64,000 nt of DNA from Pseudomonas sp. HAR-UPW-AIA-41 (GCF_002304225.1 NZ_NSLB01000001.1:186001-250000); one strand, 5' to 3'; shown: positions 17,013 to 26,238, numbered from the stretch's first letter. Numbers and translations are program-made. The notes: a model not told the origin generated them from the sequence alone.

Positions 17013-17690
17013 TCAGTCGCAGTAGTTGACCAGGCTCGGAGTGTCGAGGATGCGGATATTGCGCCTCTCCATGGCGATCACCCCAGCGTCGATCATGCGG
17101 TGCAGGATGCGCGAGAAGGTTTCCGGCTGGATGCCGAGTTGCGAGGCGATCAGACGTTTGGGCACATTGAGCTGGATTGCTCCGCTGCTGGCCTCCTGCT
17201 CCTGACAGAGGAAACGCACCACGCGGCGGCTGGCGTTGGCCAGGGTCAGGGTATCGATCTCGTTCAGACGCTGGTGCAGGCGGATGCTGAAGGTGGCCAG
17301 CAGATCCAGGCAAATCTTCGGCTGCTCTTCGAGGATGCGCCGGTAGTGAGAACCGTCGATGCTGACCAGACTGCTGCCCTTTAGCGCGCTGGCCGACACC
17401 GGGTAGTTCGGTGCTCCGCTGAACAGAAGAGCCTCGGCGAAACTCTGGCCAGCGTGGATGACCTCAACCAGCTTTTCGTGACCTTCGGGCAGAACTCGGG
17501 TGAGCTTCATCTGACCATCAATCAGCAGATAGAAACGGTCAGCCACATCGCCCTGGTGGAACAGGATGTCACCGCTATCCAGGCGTCTGAAGATGGCCAG
17601 GCCACAGACCTCATGGAAGGCTGCTGCCGGCAGTTTGCCAAACAGATGGTGTTGGCGAAGCGCGGTAATCGTATTGCTATCGGTCAGCAT
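17013..17690 (-). CDS. dnr: CRP/FNR-family regulator, Dnr-like
   Basis: Transcription factor of 225 residues with a cNMP-type sensor barrel (about 20-120), a dimer helix (HQRLNEIDTLTLANASRRVV) and a C-terminal HTH with LIASQLGIQPETFSRILHR near 175-193. The recognition residues E-TFSR match FNR/Anr/Dnr, which read TTGAT. The N-terminal cysteines that hold the Fe-S cluster of Anr are missing, so this is the Dnr type, expected to respond to nitric oxide via haem. It may act on the six TTGAT boxes in the window. A NarL-like site lies 65 bp upstream. Confidence 0.92.
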   Translation of the reverse strand: MLTDSNTITALRQHHLFGKLPAAAFHEVCGLAIFRRLDSGDILFHQGDVADRFYLLIDGQMKLTRVLPEGHEKLVEVIHAGQSFAEALLFSGAPNYPVSASALKGSSLVSIDGSHYRRILEEQPKICLDLLATFSIRLHQRLNEIDTLTLANASRRVVRFLCQEQEASSGAIQLNVPKRLIASQLGIQPETFSRILHRMIDAGVIAMERRNIRILDTPSLVNYCD

Positions 17691-17754
17691 GGGGCACCTC
17701 CTTTTGCGTCCATGTTAGGAGGATGGCCCGCGGGCTCCCATTCCTCTGCCGCGC

Positions 17755-17770
17755 TACCGCCAAAGAGGTA
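17755..17770. promoter_or_regulatory. NarL-like 7-2-7 site upstream of dnr
   Basis: TACCGCCAAAGAGGTA reads as two inverted heptamers (TACCGCC and, on the other strand, TACCTCT) separated by two bases, the NarL 7-2-7 pattern. It is centred about 72 bp before the dnr ATG. A GGCCCC/GGGGCC hairpin at 17798-17815 follows, facing the porin gene end. Confidence 0.55.
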
Positions 17771-17878
17771 GCTGCGGGCATGGGATTAAAAGCGCGAGGC
17801 CCCTGTTAAGGGGCCCCGGGAGTAGTTGGCGGAGGTAGTGGTGGTTGGTCGCAGGCGTCTGTCCCCAACCGGGATGGT

Positions 17879-19126
17879 TCAGTAGGTGTACTGCAGCTGC
17901 AGCCAGAACTTGTCGGTATCGACGGTCAGAGCATCGTCATCCGAACTGTAGGTGGCGTACTTGGCTAGGGCGACCAGGCCTTTTACCCCGGGGATGGGGT
18001 GGCCGTAGGAAAGGTCGATTTCGTCACCATAGCTGTCGCTGCCTTGTTCGGCATCGAAGTCGTGGTACCAGGCCTGCAGCTGGCCGCCCCAGAGCGGCGC
18101 GGTAACGCCGATGTAGGCGTCCTCGATGCCGTCTGCAGGGGTGGTCAGAAACACGTCGGCCCAGCCCTGGAAAGCATGCTTGGTCGCCAGCGGCGTCTGG
18201 AAGGCGCGGTTGCCGGCGCCATCGTCACCGCCGAGCACTTCATAGCCGCCCTTGAACAGCACGCCCTGCCAGGTGTAACCCAGCTCTGCCAGGTAGTAAT
18301 CGCTGTCCAGGTCCAGCGGGTTGTCGGCGTAGTCTTTTTGCTGGGCGTATTCGGCGGCATAACTGAATGCACCGAGGGTGCCATTGGCGCGCAGGCCGTT
18401 GGTCTGGCTGGCCAGACTGCCAAGCGGCGAGGCGGCGCTGGCGGCGATATTGTCCAGACCAAGCAGGTAGCTGTAGGCGGTGAGGGTCAGCTCTGGCATG
18501 ACCGCGTATTGGGCGTTGATCAGGTGGCTGTGGCCTTCGATGTTGGCCGGGTTGGTCTTGTTGTCGAAGCGGTTGTCGTCCGGTCCGAAGATGGTGTTGA
18601 TATTGTCGATGTAGGCGTAGGTCAGCGTCAGGCCGGCCAGTGGCTTTAGCTGGGCCAGGGCGCCGTCATAGGTCTGCTCGTTCTGCCGCCAGGCCACGCC
18701 GCCGACGAAGCGCTGGTTATCCAGGTTGATGCGCTGGCGGCCGAACACGGCATTGCCGTACTGATGGTCGTAGCGCAGCAGGGCCTGGTTGATCTCGCTG
18801 CCGTCGGGGTCGGCGACCACCGAATAGTCGCCCTGGCCATTGCGGGTGCTGTTGTAGGAGGCGTCACCGATGCGGCTGACGTTGTCCGCTTCCACCAGGC
18901 CGGAAAGGCCGTACCACTTGCCGCTCTGCAGACCGATACGCGTGCGCAGGGTCTGGGCGTCGGCATTGTGGAGGGCGTTGTCCTGATCGACGTTCTCGTA
19001 GCGGTAGCGCGCATCGACGCTGACCTTACCCTGATTGACCAGATTGGCCAGGTCCTCGGCGGCGAACGCTGGTGCGCCGAGGGTCAGCAGCGCCAGGGTG
19101 ATGGGTGTGAGTGTGGCTCTTGGCAT
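17879..19126 (-). CDS. Outer-membrane beta-barrel porin (alginate-export/AlgE-like family)
   Basis: A 415-residue outer-membrane protein. A signal peptide (residues 1-22, ending APAFA-A) is followed by many alternating amphipathic strands and a C-terminal LQLQYTY ending in an aromatic residue, as barrel proteins require. The region VSVDARYRYENVDQDN and the FGRQRINLDNQRFVGG stretch resemble the alginate-export-like porin family often annotated near nar genes. The transported solute is unknown. A perfect Anr/Dnr box 62 bp upstream, with TATTGT at the -10 position, predicts anaerobic induction. Confidence 0.85.
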   Translation of the reverse strand: MPRATLTPITLALLTLGAPAFAAEDLANLVNQGKVSVDARYRYENVDQDNALHNADAQTLRTRIGLQSGKWYGLSGLVEADNVSRIGDASYNSTRNGQGDYSVVADPDGSEINQALLRYDHQYGNAVFGRQRINLDNQRFVGGVAWRQNEQTYDGALAQLKPLAGLTLTYAYIDNINTIFGPDDNRFDNKTNPANIEGHSHLINAQYAVMPELTLTAYSYLLGLDNIAASAASPLGSLASQTNGLRANGTLGAFSYAAEYAQQKDYADNPLDLDSDYYLAELGYTWQGVLFKGGYEVLGGDDGAGNRAFQTPLATKHAFQGWADVFLTTPADGIEDAYIGVTAPLWGGQLQAWYHDFDAEQGSDSYGDEIDLSYGHPIPGVKGLVALAKYATYSSDDDALTVDTDKFWLQLQYTY

Positions 19127-19187
19127 GGCAACTCATCCTTCTAGTGTTTGGCTGAGGCCGACAATAGAACGCAGGCGGAATCTGCCC

Positions 19188-19201
19188 TTGATGGTTATCA
19201 A
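19188..19201. promoter_or_regulatory. Perfect Anr/Dnr box for the porin gene
   Basis: TTGATGGTTATCAA is a perfect match. The minus-strand -10 candidate TATTGT (19166-19161) is spaced as in a class II FNR promoter. Confidence 0.8.
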
Positions 19202-19357
19202 GAATGACCGGGCGATGGCAGATTTATGACGTGTACGCGATGAGCTTGAGATCTGTTAAAGCCGTGGCGAACGGGCGTTCTTGATTGCCGACAATTTCAT
19301 GCGTGCGATGCCGTGTTTAGGTGGCACTGACCAAACGAGCGCGACAGAGGAGGCCGC

Positions 19358-19984
19358 ATGGACGTCAGGCAATTGCTTAACAACAACCGTTTTTGGGCCG
19401 AATCGCTACGTGCCCGTGATCCGGACTTTTTTGCCCGTCTGGCCCGCCAGCAGCGACCTGAATTCCTCTGGATTGGCTGTTCCGACAGTCGTGTGCCGGC
19501 CAATGAAGTGGTCGGCTTGATGCCCGGCGAACTGTTTGTGCACCGCAATGTGGCCAACATGGTGGTGGCCACCGATATGAACTTTCTTTCGGTGCTGCAG
19601 TTCGCCGTCGACGTGTTGCAGGTCAAGCAGATCATCGTATGTGGCCACTATGGTTGTGGCGGTGTGCGTGCAGCTCTGGGGCATGAAGAGTTGGGACTGA
19701 TCGACAATTGGCTACGCGCCCTAAAGGCGCTGTACCACCAACATCGTGAACAGTTTGTCGGGCTGTGTGACGAAGAGAGGGTCAACCTCCTCTGCGAACT
19801 CAACGTACAGAGACAGGTGCGTAATGTTTGCCACACCACCATCGTGCAAAACGCGTGGAAACGTCATCAGCCGTTAGAAGTACATGGCTGGATCTACGGC
19901 CTAAGTGACGGTCTGCTTAAGGACCTGGGCGTGACTATCAACTCTGCGGACTTGCTGGACGATACCTTTCTGTATCAGCTCTGA
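19358..19984 (+). CDS. can: Beta-carbonic anhydrase
   Basis: Zinc enzyme interconverting CO2 and bicarbonate in the cytoplasm. The 208-residue protein has the zinc ligands in CSDSRVPANEVV (about 40-51) and HYGCGGV (about 96-102), and the FVHRNVAN motif between them, all intact. It resembles the E. coli Can group in length. An imperfect TTGATTGCCGACAA sits at 19281, with two mismatches to the Anr box, so oxygen control is doubtful. GAGGAGG precedes the ATG. Confidence 0.94.
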   Translation: MDVRQLLNNNRFWAESLRARDPDFFARLARQQRPEFLWIGCSDSRVPANEVVGLMPGELFVHRNVANMVVATDMNFLSVLQFAVDVLQVKQIIVCGHYGCGGVRAALGHEELGLIDNWLRALKALYHQHREQFVGLCDEERVNLLCELNVQRQVRNVCHTTIVQNAWKRHQPLEVHGWIYGLSDGLLKDLGVTINSADLLDDTFLYQL

Positions 19985-19987
19985 CGC

Positions 19988-20020
19988 CCATATAAACCCG
20001 ATTCTTTGGGGCTTATATGG
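19988..20020. repeat. Inverted repeat between carbonic anhydrase and TauE
   Basis: CCATATAA and TTATATGG flank a 17-base centre that itself contains CCC/GGG. It could be a weak terminator of the carbonic anhydrase transcript or a protein-binding site. Confidence 0.4.
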
Positions 20021-20077
20021 TCATGAAATGCAGTCAAGAAACTGCTTTTGCAGTTTTCAAAACCAAAGGAGCCATGA

Positions 20078-20824
20078 GTGGCCCTAGATCCTGAAAGCAT
20101 CGTACTAGCGTTCGTTTTGTTCCTGGCAGCGGTGTTGTATTCATCTGTAGGGCATGCTGGCGCTTCCGGATACCTGGCGGCCATGGCTCTTGTAGGCGTT
20201 GCGCCTGAGGTGATGAAACCGACGGCATTGGCGCTCAACATTCTGGTTGCGTTGATTGCCACAATTAAGTTTTACAGGGCCGGCTCATTTTCCTGGAAGC
20301 TTTTCATCCCTCTTGCCGTGACAGCCGTACCTATGGCGTATCTGGGGGGAAGTTTTGTTCTGCCGGCTCACTACTACAAGCCAGTGATTGGCTTGGTGTT
20401 GCTCTATGCCGCCTGGCGATCATTAGCGACCGCCAAGCAAGCTTGCTCTTATGAAGCTCGTTCCCCACGTACGCTGGTTCTGCTTATAACCGGCATTGTG
20501 TTGGGTTTTTTGGCCGGGCTTACCGGTGTTGGGGGAGGTATTTTCTTGAGCCCCTTGCTTTTGTTCATGCGCTGGGCTTCGGTAAAAGTCATATCTGGTG
20601 TTGCAGCCGCATTTATCCTGGTCAATTCAATTGCAGGGATTTTTGGTGTCCTTTCCACCACAGCAGAGTTTCACCCAGCACTGCCGTTGTGGGCGGGATT
20701 TGTCATATTGGGCGGATATATTGGCGCAGAGTATGGCAGTAAACGTCTTGGAAACCCGGCGATACAGCGGTTGTTATCGGCGGCATTGGTTTTGGCAGGC
20801 ATCAAGATGATTGCGACCGCTTGA
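20078..20824 (+). CDS. TauE/SafE family anion permease
   Basis: A 248-residue membrane protein with about eight hydrophobic segments and the duplicated TauE/SafE layout. The first repeat has VGHAGASGYLAAMAL near 23-37 and the second has GLTGVGGGIFLSPLLLF near 148-164. The family exports sulfite, sulfoacetate or related organic anions; the substrate is unknown here. The GTG at 20078 follows AGGAG at good spacing. Its AT-richer third positions differ from the neighbouring nar genes, which may indicate separate acquisition. Confidence 0.85.
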   Translation: MALDPESIVLAFVLFLAAVLYSSVGHAGASGYLAAMALVGVAPEVMKPTALALNILVALIATIKFYRAGSFSWKLFIPLAVTAVPMAYLGGSFVLPAHYYKPVIGLVLLYAAWRSLATAKQACSYEARSPRTLVLLITGIVLGFLAGLTGVGGGIFLSPLLLFMRWASVKVISGVAAAFILVNSIAGIFGVLSTTAEFHPALPLWAGFVILGGYIGAEYGSKRLGNPAIQRLLSAALVLAGIKMIATA

Positions 20825-20841
20825 TACTGCAGCTCTAACGT

Positions 20842-21480
20842 TTAGCGCATATGCTCCATCGCCCAAACAGCGGCTTCCACCCGTGAGCGCAGGCCAAGCT
20901 TGTGCAGCAGGTTCTTCACATGAACCTTCACCGTGCCTTCGGTGATGCCGAGCTTGTTGCCGATCACCTTGTTGCTGCTGCCTGCAGCGATCATCTTGAG
21001 GACCTGACGCTCGCGGTCGGTGAGGTCCAGCTGGCTGGCGCTGGGCGGATTACGCAGGGCCTGAGCCAGCACTCGGGTGAGTGCGGGGCTGATCACCAGC
21101 GCACCGCCCAGTGCCGCGCGGATCTGCTGGATCAGCTGTTCGGGTTCCATGTCCTTGAGCAGGTAGCCATCGGCGCCCAGGCGCATGGCATCGCGCACAT
21201 CGTCCTCGTCGTCGGAAACGGTGAACAGCAGCACCTTGCCTGGGAAGTTCTGTTCACGCAGGCGCTTTAGGGTTTCCACGCCATTCATCTCGGGCATGTT
21301 GTTGTCCAGCAGGACCAGTTCGGGCTGCAGGCTGGCGACCATCTGCAGGGCCTCGACGCCGTTGTTGGCTTCGCCGATCACCACCAGGTCGTCTTCCAGT
21401 TCGAGCAGCTGGCGCATGCCGCGGCGCATCATCGGGTGGTCGTCAACCAGCAGCAGGGTGTGGGCTACAGGGTTATTCAT
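20842..21480 (-). CDS. narL: Nitrate/nitrite response regulator NarL
   Basis: A 212-residue response regulator: receiver domain (about 8-125) with the acidic pair DDHP, the phosphorylation Asp in LLDNNMPEMNG (about 58) and the conserved Lys in LLKDMEPEQL, then a LuxR-type HTH with LTDRERQVLKMIAAG and GTVKVHVKNLLHKL. It overlaps narX by 4 bp (ATGA). The NarL 7-2-7 sites at 17755 and 23387 are its likely targets. Confidence 0.96.
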   Translation of the reverse strand: MNNPVAHTLLLVDDHPMMRRGMRQLLELEDDLVVIGEANNGVEALQMVASLQPELVLLDNNMPEMNGVETLKRLREQNFPGKVLLFTVSDDEDDVRDAMRLGADGYLLKDMEPEQLIQQIRAALGGALVISPALTRVLAQALRNPPSASQLDLTDRERQVLKMIAAGSSNKVIGNKLGITEGTVKVHVKNLLHKLGLRSRVEAAVWAMEHMR

Positions 21481-23279
21481 GACAATTCCTTGTGGCTGTG
21501 GTGGCCGAGAAATTCGGGACGGAACCTCAGCAGCAGCCGCGTACCCTGAGGTTCACGCGCGCTCAGCTGAAGGCTGCCATGCAGGCTGCGGGCGCGCTCC
21601 TGCATGATGGTCAGACCGTGGTGCTGGCGTTGGTCGAAGCCCGGGGTGACGCCGCAGCCGTCGTCCTCAATCAGCAGCTCGACTTCCTCGCCGAGCTGTT
21701 TGAGGTGGATCCAGGCCTGGCTGGCCTGGGCGTGGCGGGCGCAGTTGGAGAGGGCTTCGCGGGCGATCTGCAGCAGGTGGATCTGTTCGGTGGCGCTCAG
21801 GGTATAGGCCAGCGGCTCGCTGTCCAGCAATACGCGGAAGTTGCCGCGCTCGGCGAACTCGCGGGCGGTGTCGTCCAAGGCCTGGTCGAGGCCGCCGTCC
21901 TGAATCTGCAGGCGGAAGGTTGTCAACAGCTCGCGCAGCTGACGGTAGGCACTGTTGAGGCCCTCGCGCAGTTCCTCGCTCACCTGTTCCAGTTGCTCGG
22001 GGCGCTCGCCCCGGCGAATCAGCGTCTGCAGACGGCTGACCTGCAGTTTCATGTACGACAGCGCCTGGGCCAGCGAGTCGTGCAACTCACGGGCGATGGT
22101 AGTGCGCTCGTCGAGCAGTAGCAGGCGGTTGTCCTGTTCGCGCTGGCGCTCCAACGACAGCGAGGTACCGATCAGGTTGGTCAGCGCCTCGATCAGCTCG
22201 CCTTCCCAGGCTTTCGGGCTGTGGCCGTCGAGGTAGCGGGCGCGCAGTTCACCCAGGCTGTTGCCCTGGCTTGTGATCTGGTAGGTCTGCTGATTGGGCA
22301 ACTGGTGACGTTCGCAGGTGGCGCAGTCGTTGCGCGAACAGATCTCGCGTGACTCGCTACCGTGCAAGGCGATCAGGTGTTCGGCCGGCTCGCTCGGGTT
22401 ACCGTGCAGGCACAGGGTCAGGCGCAGGCCGGGAAGGCGCTGCTGGAAACTGTCGATCAGCTCGTCGAGCTGTTCGGCATTGGCCGGACTGCTGGCAATG
22501 TGGCGACTGCTCTGGTAGAGCAGTTCCAGCGCCGCATTGCTCTGCGCCAGGCTGAGGGTCTTTGCCGCTACCCGGCTTTCCAGGGTGCGATGGGATTCCT
22601 CGATGGCATCGGCCATGGCGTTGAAGCTTTCTGCCATCTGCCCAAGTTCATCATCGGACCGGTATTCGATGCGCGCATCCAGGTCGCCATTGCGGAAACG
22701 TTCGGTGGTGCTGACCAGTTCCTGCAGCGGATTGATCACGCTGTTCTGCAGCTCGAACATGCCGACGACCAGAATGATCACGGTGATGATCAGCGCCGCG
22801 CCCTGAATGCTCTGCTGTAGGCCCTGGCGTTTCTCGCTCTGCTTCTGCAGCAGCAGAACAAAGCTTTCCAACTGGCCAACAAAAACTTCTGCCTGTTGTT
22901 CGAAGGTTGCCTTGTCGCCGCGCTCAAGAGCCGGGCCGAGCTGCTCCTGCCAGAGGTTGTGCAGACGATCATAGGCCAGGCGCAGTGGGTCGCTAGCGTC
23001 GTCGCCCAGCAGGTGGGTGAGGGCGGGGCTGTTCAGACGCCGTTCCAGATCGCTCTGCAGATCAGCGATATGCGCCGGGCTGGCGTCGGCTTCCAGTTGC
23101 CAGCTCAGGCGGTAGGTGGCCATACGGAGAGAGCCGGCAGTATTGATCGCTGCGGCGTCGTCCTCGCTGATCCAGGCCAGCAGGCCGGCGCTGATGGCGC
23201 TGGACAGTGCCAGCACCGCAATCAGGATCACCGCGAGGCCGGCGCGGGCGGGTAACGAGCTCTTCAGCCATTGCAGCAT
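21477..23279 (-). CDS. narX: Nitrate sensor histidine kinase NarX
   Basis: Membrane sensor kinase of 600 residues. A transmembrane segment (about 14-35) is followed by the periplasmic nitrate-binding P-box DAAAINTAGSLRMATYRLSW. A second membrane segment (about 155-175), HAMP (to about 230), a central module with the cysteine cluster CSRNDCATC (about 315), the HisKA_3 region with ARELHDSLAQALSY (phospho-His near 396) and an ATPase domain with DDGCG follow. It is divergent from narK1 across a 233-bp control region, so both may share the NarL and Anr sites there. Confidence 0.96.
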   Translation of the reverse strand: MLQWLKSSLPARAGLAVILIAVLALSSAISAGLLAWISEDDAAAINTAGSLRMATYRLSWQLEADASPAHIADLQSDLERRLNSPALTHLLGDDASDPLRLAYDRLHNLWQEQLGPALERGDKATFEQQAEVFVGQLESFVLLLQKQSEKRQGLQQSIQGAALIITVIILVVGMFELQNSVINPLQELVSTTERFRNGDLDARIEYRSDDELGQMAESFNAMADAIEESHRTLESRVAAKTLSLAQSNAALELLYQSSRHIASSPANAEQLDELIDSFQQRLPGLRLTLCLHGNPSEPAEHLIALHGSESREICSRNDCATCERHQLPNQQTYQITSQGNSLGELRARYLDGHSPKAWEGELIEALTNLIGTSLSLERQREQDNRLLLLDERTTIARELHDSLAQALSYMKLQVSRLQTLIRRGERPEQLEQVSEELREGLNSAYRQLRELLTTFRLQIQDGGLDQALDDTAREFAERGNFRVLLDSEPLAYTLSATEQIHLLQIAREALSNCARHAQASQAWIHLKQLGEEVELLIEDDGCGVTPGFDQRQHHGLTIMQERARSLHGSLQLSAREPQGTRLLLRFRPEFLGHHSHKELS

Positions 23280-23386
23280 GGCGTTCTACCCCCAAAGAGT
23301 TCCGACCTTCGCCAAGGCTTCGGTGGCACTCTGCTTTGTGTATATAAGTGGCTGAAAATAATGGGTTTATCGGCCCTTTTTGGAAC

Positions 23387-23402
23387 TACCTCTTTGGAGG
23401 TA
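23387..23402. promoter_or_regulatory. NarL 7-2-7 site in the narX-narK1 region
   Basis: TACCTCT-TT-GGAGGTA is a nearly perfect inverted pair of NarL heptamers with two-base spacing. It is centred 53 bp upstream of the Anr box centre and about 94 bp from the predicted narK1 start of transcription. Confidence 0.75.
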
Positions 23403-23440
23403 GAAAGGCCTTGCCGTACTCCTGAGGCGCACTGGAGGTC

Positions 23441-23454
23441 TTGATATGGATCAA
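23441..23454. promoter_or_regulatory. Perfect Anr/Dnr box of the narK1K2GHJI promoter
   Basis: TTGATATGGATCAA is a perfect box. TAGCCT at 23476-23481 lies at the class II -10 position, and the narK1 ATG is at 23513. Confidence 0.85.
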
Positions 23455-23512
23455 GTTTGAGCGCCGCTTAAGCCCTAGCCTGCAGCCATGACAACCGCAT
23501 AAGGAGTCTGTC

Positions 23513-24781
23513 ATGGCAGGCCAAAAACTACAGCAAGGCCTCGTTTTGGGCATGAGCACCTTCGCTTTCACCATGTGCTTCATGGTGTGGATGATGTTCG
23601 CCGTGCTCGGGGTGCCGATCAAGGAACTGCTGCAACTTAACGAAACCCAGTTCGGCCTGCTGGCGGCCACGCCGGTGCTGACTGGCTCGCTGGTCCGTCT
23701 GCCGCTGGGCATGCTGACTGACCGCTTCGGCGGCCGCATCGTGTTCTTCATACTGATGTTGGTCTGCGTGCTGCCGATCTACATGATCAGCATGGCCACC
23801 GAATTTTGGCACTTCCTGGTGCTGGGCCTGTTCGTCGGTCTGGCCGGCGGTTCCTTCTCAGTAGGTATCGCCTACGTTGCCAAGTGGTTCGACAAGAGCA
23901 CTCAGGGCACGGCGATGGGTATCTTCGGTGCCGGCAACGCCGGGGCTGCGGTAACCAAGTTCGCCGCCCCTGCAATCATCGCCGCCGCCAGCTGGCAGAT
24001 GGTACCCAAGGTCTACTCGGCGGTGATGTTCATCACCGCGCTGCTGTTCTGGTTTCTCACCTACGAGAAGAAGGAACACCGGGTGCCGAGCAGTATCTCG
24101 CTTGCTGAGCAGCTCAAGACTCTCAAAGACCCGCGAGTGTGGCGCTACTGCCAGTACTACTCGATCGTCTTCGGCGGTTATGTGGCCCTGGCCCTTTGGA
24201 TGACCAAGTACTACGTGCAGGAATACGAGCTGACCCTGCAGAGCGCTGCTTTGCTGGCTGCCTGTTTCTCCCTGCCGGGCGGCGTTTTGCGTGCCATCGG
24301 TGGTTGGATGTCGGACAAGTGGGGCGCGCACAGCGTGACCTGGTGGGTGATGTGGGTGAGCTGGATCTGTCTGTTCATCCTGTCCTACCCGCAGACCGAC
24401 TTCACTATCCATACGGTCAACGGCCCACAGACTTTCCACATCGGCCTCAACGTGTACGTCTTCACCGCGCTGATGTTTGCCATGGGTATGGCCTGGGCTT
24501 TCGGCAAGGCTTCGGTCTTCAAGTACATCTCCGACGAGTTCCCTACAAACATGGGGGCTGTGTCCGGAATCGTCGGTCTGGCTGGCGGTCTGGGAGGTTT
24601 CGTCCTGCCGATCATGTTCGGCGCTCTGGTGGACCTCACCGGCGTGCGCTCCTCCTGTTTCATGCTGATGTACGGCGTGGTCTGGGTCTCTCTGATCTGG
24701 ATGTATGTCAGCGAAGTTCGCAAAACCCCTGTCATGGGCCATGGCTCTGCCAGCCCGATGAACGCCAGTTCCGATGTCTGA
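23513..24781 (+). CDS. narK1: Nitrate/nitrite transporter NarK1
   Basis: A 422-residue major-facilitator protein with about twelve membrane helices. The nitrate-porter signatures are present: RLPLGMLTDRFGGR near residues 63-76, with an Arg in helix 2, and GNAGAAVTKF near 142-151. It is the shorter, NarK type I-like member, expected to bring nitrate in with protons and start respiration. First gene of the operon, with AAGGAG ahead of the ATG. It ends 12 bp before narK2. Confidence 0.93.
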   Translation: MAGQKLQQGLVLGMSTFAFTMCFMVWMMFAVLGVPIKELLQLNETQFGLLAATPVLTGSLVRLPLGMLTDRFGGRIVFFILMLVCVLPIYMISMATEFWHFLVLGLFVGLAGGSFSVGIAYVAKWFDKSTQGTAMGIFGAGNAGAAVTKFAAPAIIAAASWQMVPKVYSAVMFITALLFWFLTYEKKEHRVPSSISLAEQLKTLKDPRVWRYCQYYSIVFGGYVALALWMTKYYVQEYELTLQSAALLAACFSLPGGVLRAIGGWMSDKWGAHSVTWWVMWVSWICLFILSYPQTDFTIHTVNGPQTFHIGLNVYVFTALMFAMGMAWAFGKASVFKYISDEFPTNMGAVSGIVGLAGGLGGFVLPIMFGALVDLTGVRSSCFMLMYGVVWVSLIWMYVSEVRKTPVMGHGSASPMNASSDV

Positions 24782-24793
24782 AGGAGTCTGACC

Positions 24794-26209
24794 ATGTCTG
24801 CAACCAAGAATGCCCAGGCAGCACCGCTGCCCAATAGCGGGCCAGTGATTCATGACTGGCGTCCAGAGGATGCCCACTTCTGGGCTAGTACCGGCAAGGC
24901 GATTGCCACGCGCAACCTGTGGATTTCGATTCCGGCGCTGTTCCTCGCCTTTGCCGTATGGATGGTGTGGAGTGCTGTGATCGTCCGCCTGCCGGCAATC
25001 GGTTTTAGCTTCAGCACCGACCAGTTGTTCTGGTTGGCGGCTCTGCCGGGCCTTTCCGGCGCAACCCTGCGAATCTTCTACTCCTTCATGGTGCCGGTCT
25101 TCGGTGGCCGTCGCTGGACCGCACTCAGCACCGCTTCGCTGATGGCCCCGGCGCTGTGGATGGGTTTCGCTGTGCAGGACAGCGGCACACCTTACAGCGT
25201 GTTCGTGATCATCGCCCTGTTGTGCGGCTTCGGTGGCGGCAACTTCGCCTCCAGCATGTCCAACATCAGCTTCTTCTATCCCAAGGCACAGCAAGGAACC
25301 GCCCTGGGCTTGAACGCGGGGCTCGGTAATCTAGGAGTGTCGGTGATGCAGTTCGCCGTGCCATTGGTGGTGGGCATGGGCCTTTTCGGTGCGGTGGGTG
25401 GCAGTCCGCAGGAACTGGCTGGTGGCGGCCAGCTGTGGCTGCAGAACGCCGGCTTCCTCTGGGTACCCTTCATCCTGATCGTCAGTCTGGCCGCCTGGTT
25501 CGGTATGAATGACCTGAGTTCGGCCAAGGCATCCTTCAGCGAGCAGGCCGTTATCTTCAGTCGCAAGCACAACTGGCTTATGTGCTGGCTGTACCTGGCC
25601 ACCTTCGGTTCCTTCATCGGTTTTGCGGCCGGCTTCCCGATGCTGATCAAGACCCAGTTCCCGGGTGTCGATCCGCTCAAGTTCGCTTTCCTCGGCCCGC
25701 TGGTCGGCGCGCTGGTGCGCCCGCTGGGTGGCTGGCTGTCCGACAAGTTGGGCGGCGCCCGCGTCACCCTGTGGAACTTCGTGCTGATGATCGCGGCGGT
25801 GTTCGGCGTGCTGCAGTTCCTGCCGCAGGCCGGCAGCGAAGGGAACTTCTATGGATTCCTGGCCATGTTCATGCTGCTGTTCGTCACCACCGGCATTGGC
25901 AACGGTTCGACCTTCCGCATGATTCCGGTGATCTTCCGCACCCTGCATGAGCGCTGGAGCGCCGGCAAGGATCGCGTGGCCCGTGACGAGGCGATCAAGA
26001 GCGCCGGCAAGGAGGCCGCGGCGGTGCTCGGCTTCAGCTCGGCGGTGGGGGCCTATGGCGCCTTCTTCATCCCCAAATCCTTCGGCACCTCAATGGCGCT
26101 GACAGGCGGGCCTCAAGCCGCACTCTACGTTTTTGTCGGCTACTACGTCAGCTGCATCCTGGTGACCTGGTGGTGGTACTCGCGCAAGGGTGCTGAGACT
26201 CCCTGCTAA
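24794..26209 (+). CDS. narK2: Nitrate/nitrite antiporter NarK2
   Basis: Second nitrate-porter of 471 residues, with the NarK type II hallmarks: a longer N-terminus, about twelve helices, LSGATLRIFYSFMVPVFGGR near 87-106, LGNLGVSVMQF near 176, and WLSDKLGGARVTLWNF near 310. This type exchanges nitrate for nitrite. The narK1-narK2 pair directly ahead of narGHJI is the arrangement known in Pseudomonas. AGGAG lies upstream of the ATG. Confidence 0.93.
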   Translation: MSATKNAQAAPLPNSGPVIHDWRPEDAHFWASTGKAIATRNLWISIPALFLAFAVWMVWSAVIVRLPAIGFSFSTDQLFWLAALPGLSGATLRIFYSFMVPVFGGRRWTALSTASLMAPALWMGFAVQDSGTPYSVFVIIALLCGFGGGNFASSMSNISFFYPKAQQGTALGLNAGLGNLGVSVMQFAVPLVVGMGLFGAVGGSPQELAGGGQLWLQNAGFLWVPFILIVSLAAWFGMNDLSSAKASFSEQAVIFSRKHNWLMCWLYLATFGSFIGFAAGFPMLIKTQFPGVDPLKFAFLGPLVGALVRPLGGWLSDKLGGARVTLWNFVLMIAAVFGVLQFLPQAGSEGNFYGFLAMFMLLFVTTGIGNGSTFRMIPVIFRTLHERWSAGKDRVARDEAIKSAGKEAAAVLGFSSAVGAYGAFFIPKSFGTSMALTGGPQAALYVFVGYYVSCILVTWWWYSRKGAETPC

Positions 26210-26238
26210 GACCGGCGCACGCCTAATCGAATGATGAC

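Noticed and set aside
19281..19294. TTGATTGCCGACAA before carbonic anhydrase as an Anr box
   Set aside because: Two mismatches in the right half; kept out of the box list.
23858..25294. A 478-codon minus-strand frame across narK1 and narK2
   Set aside because: It spans two genes with clear transporter sequences and looks like a compositional shadow.
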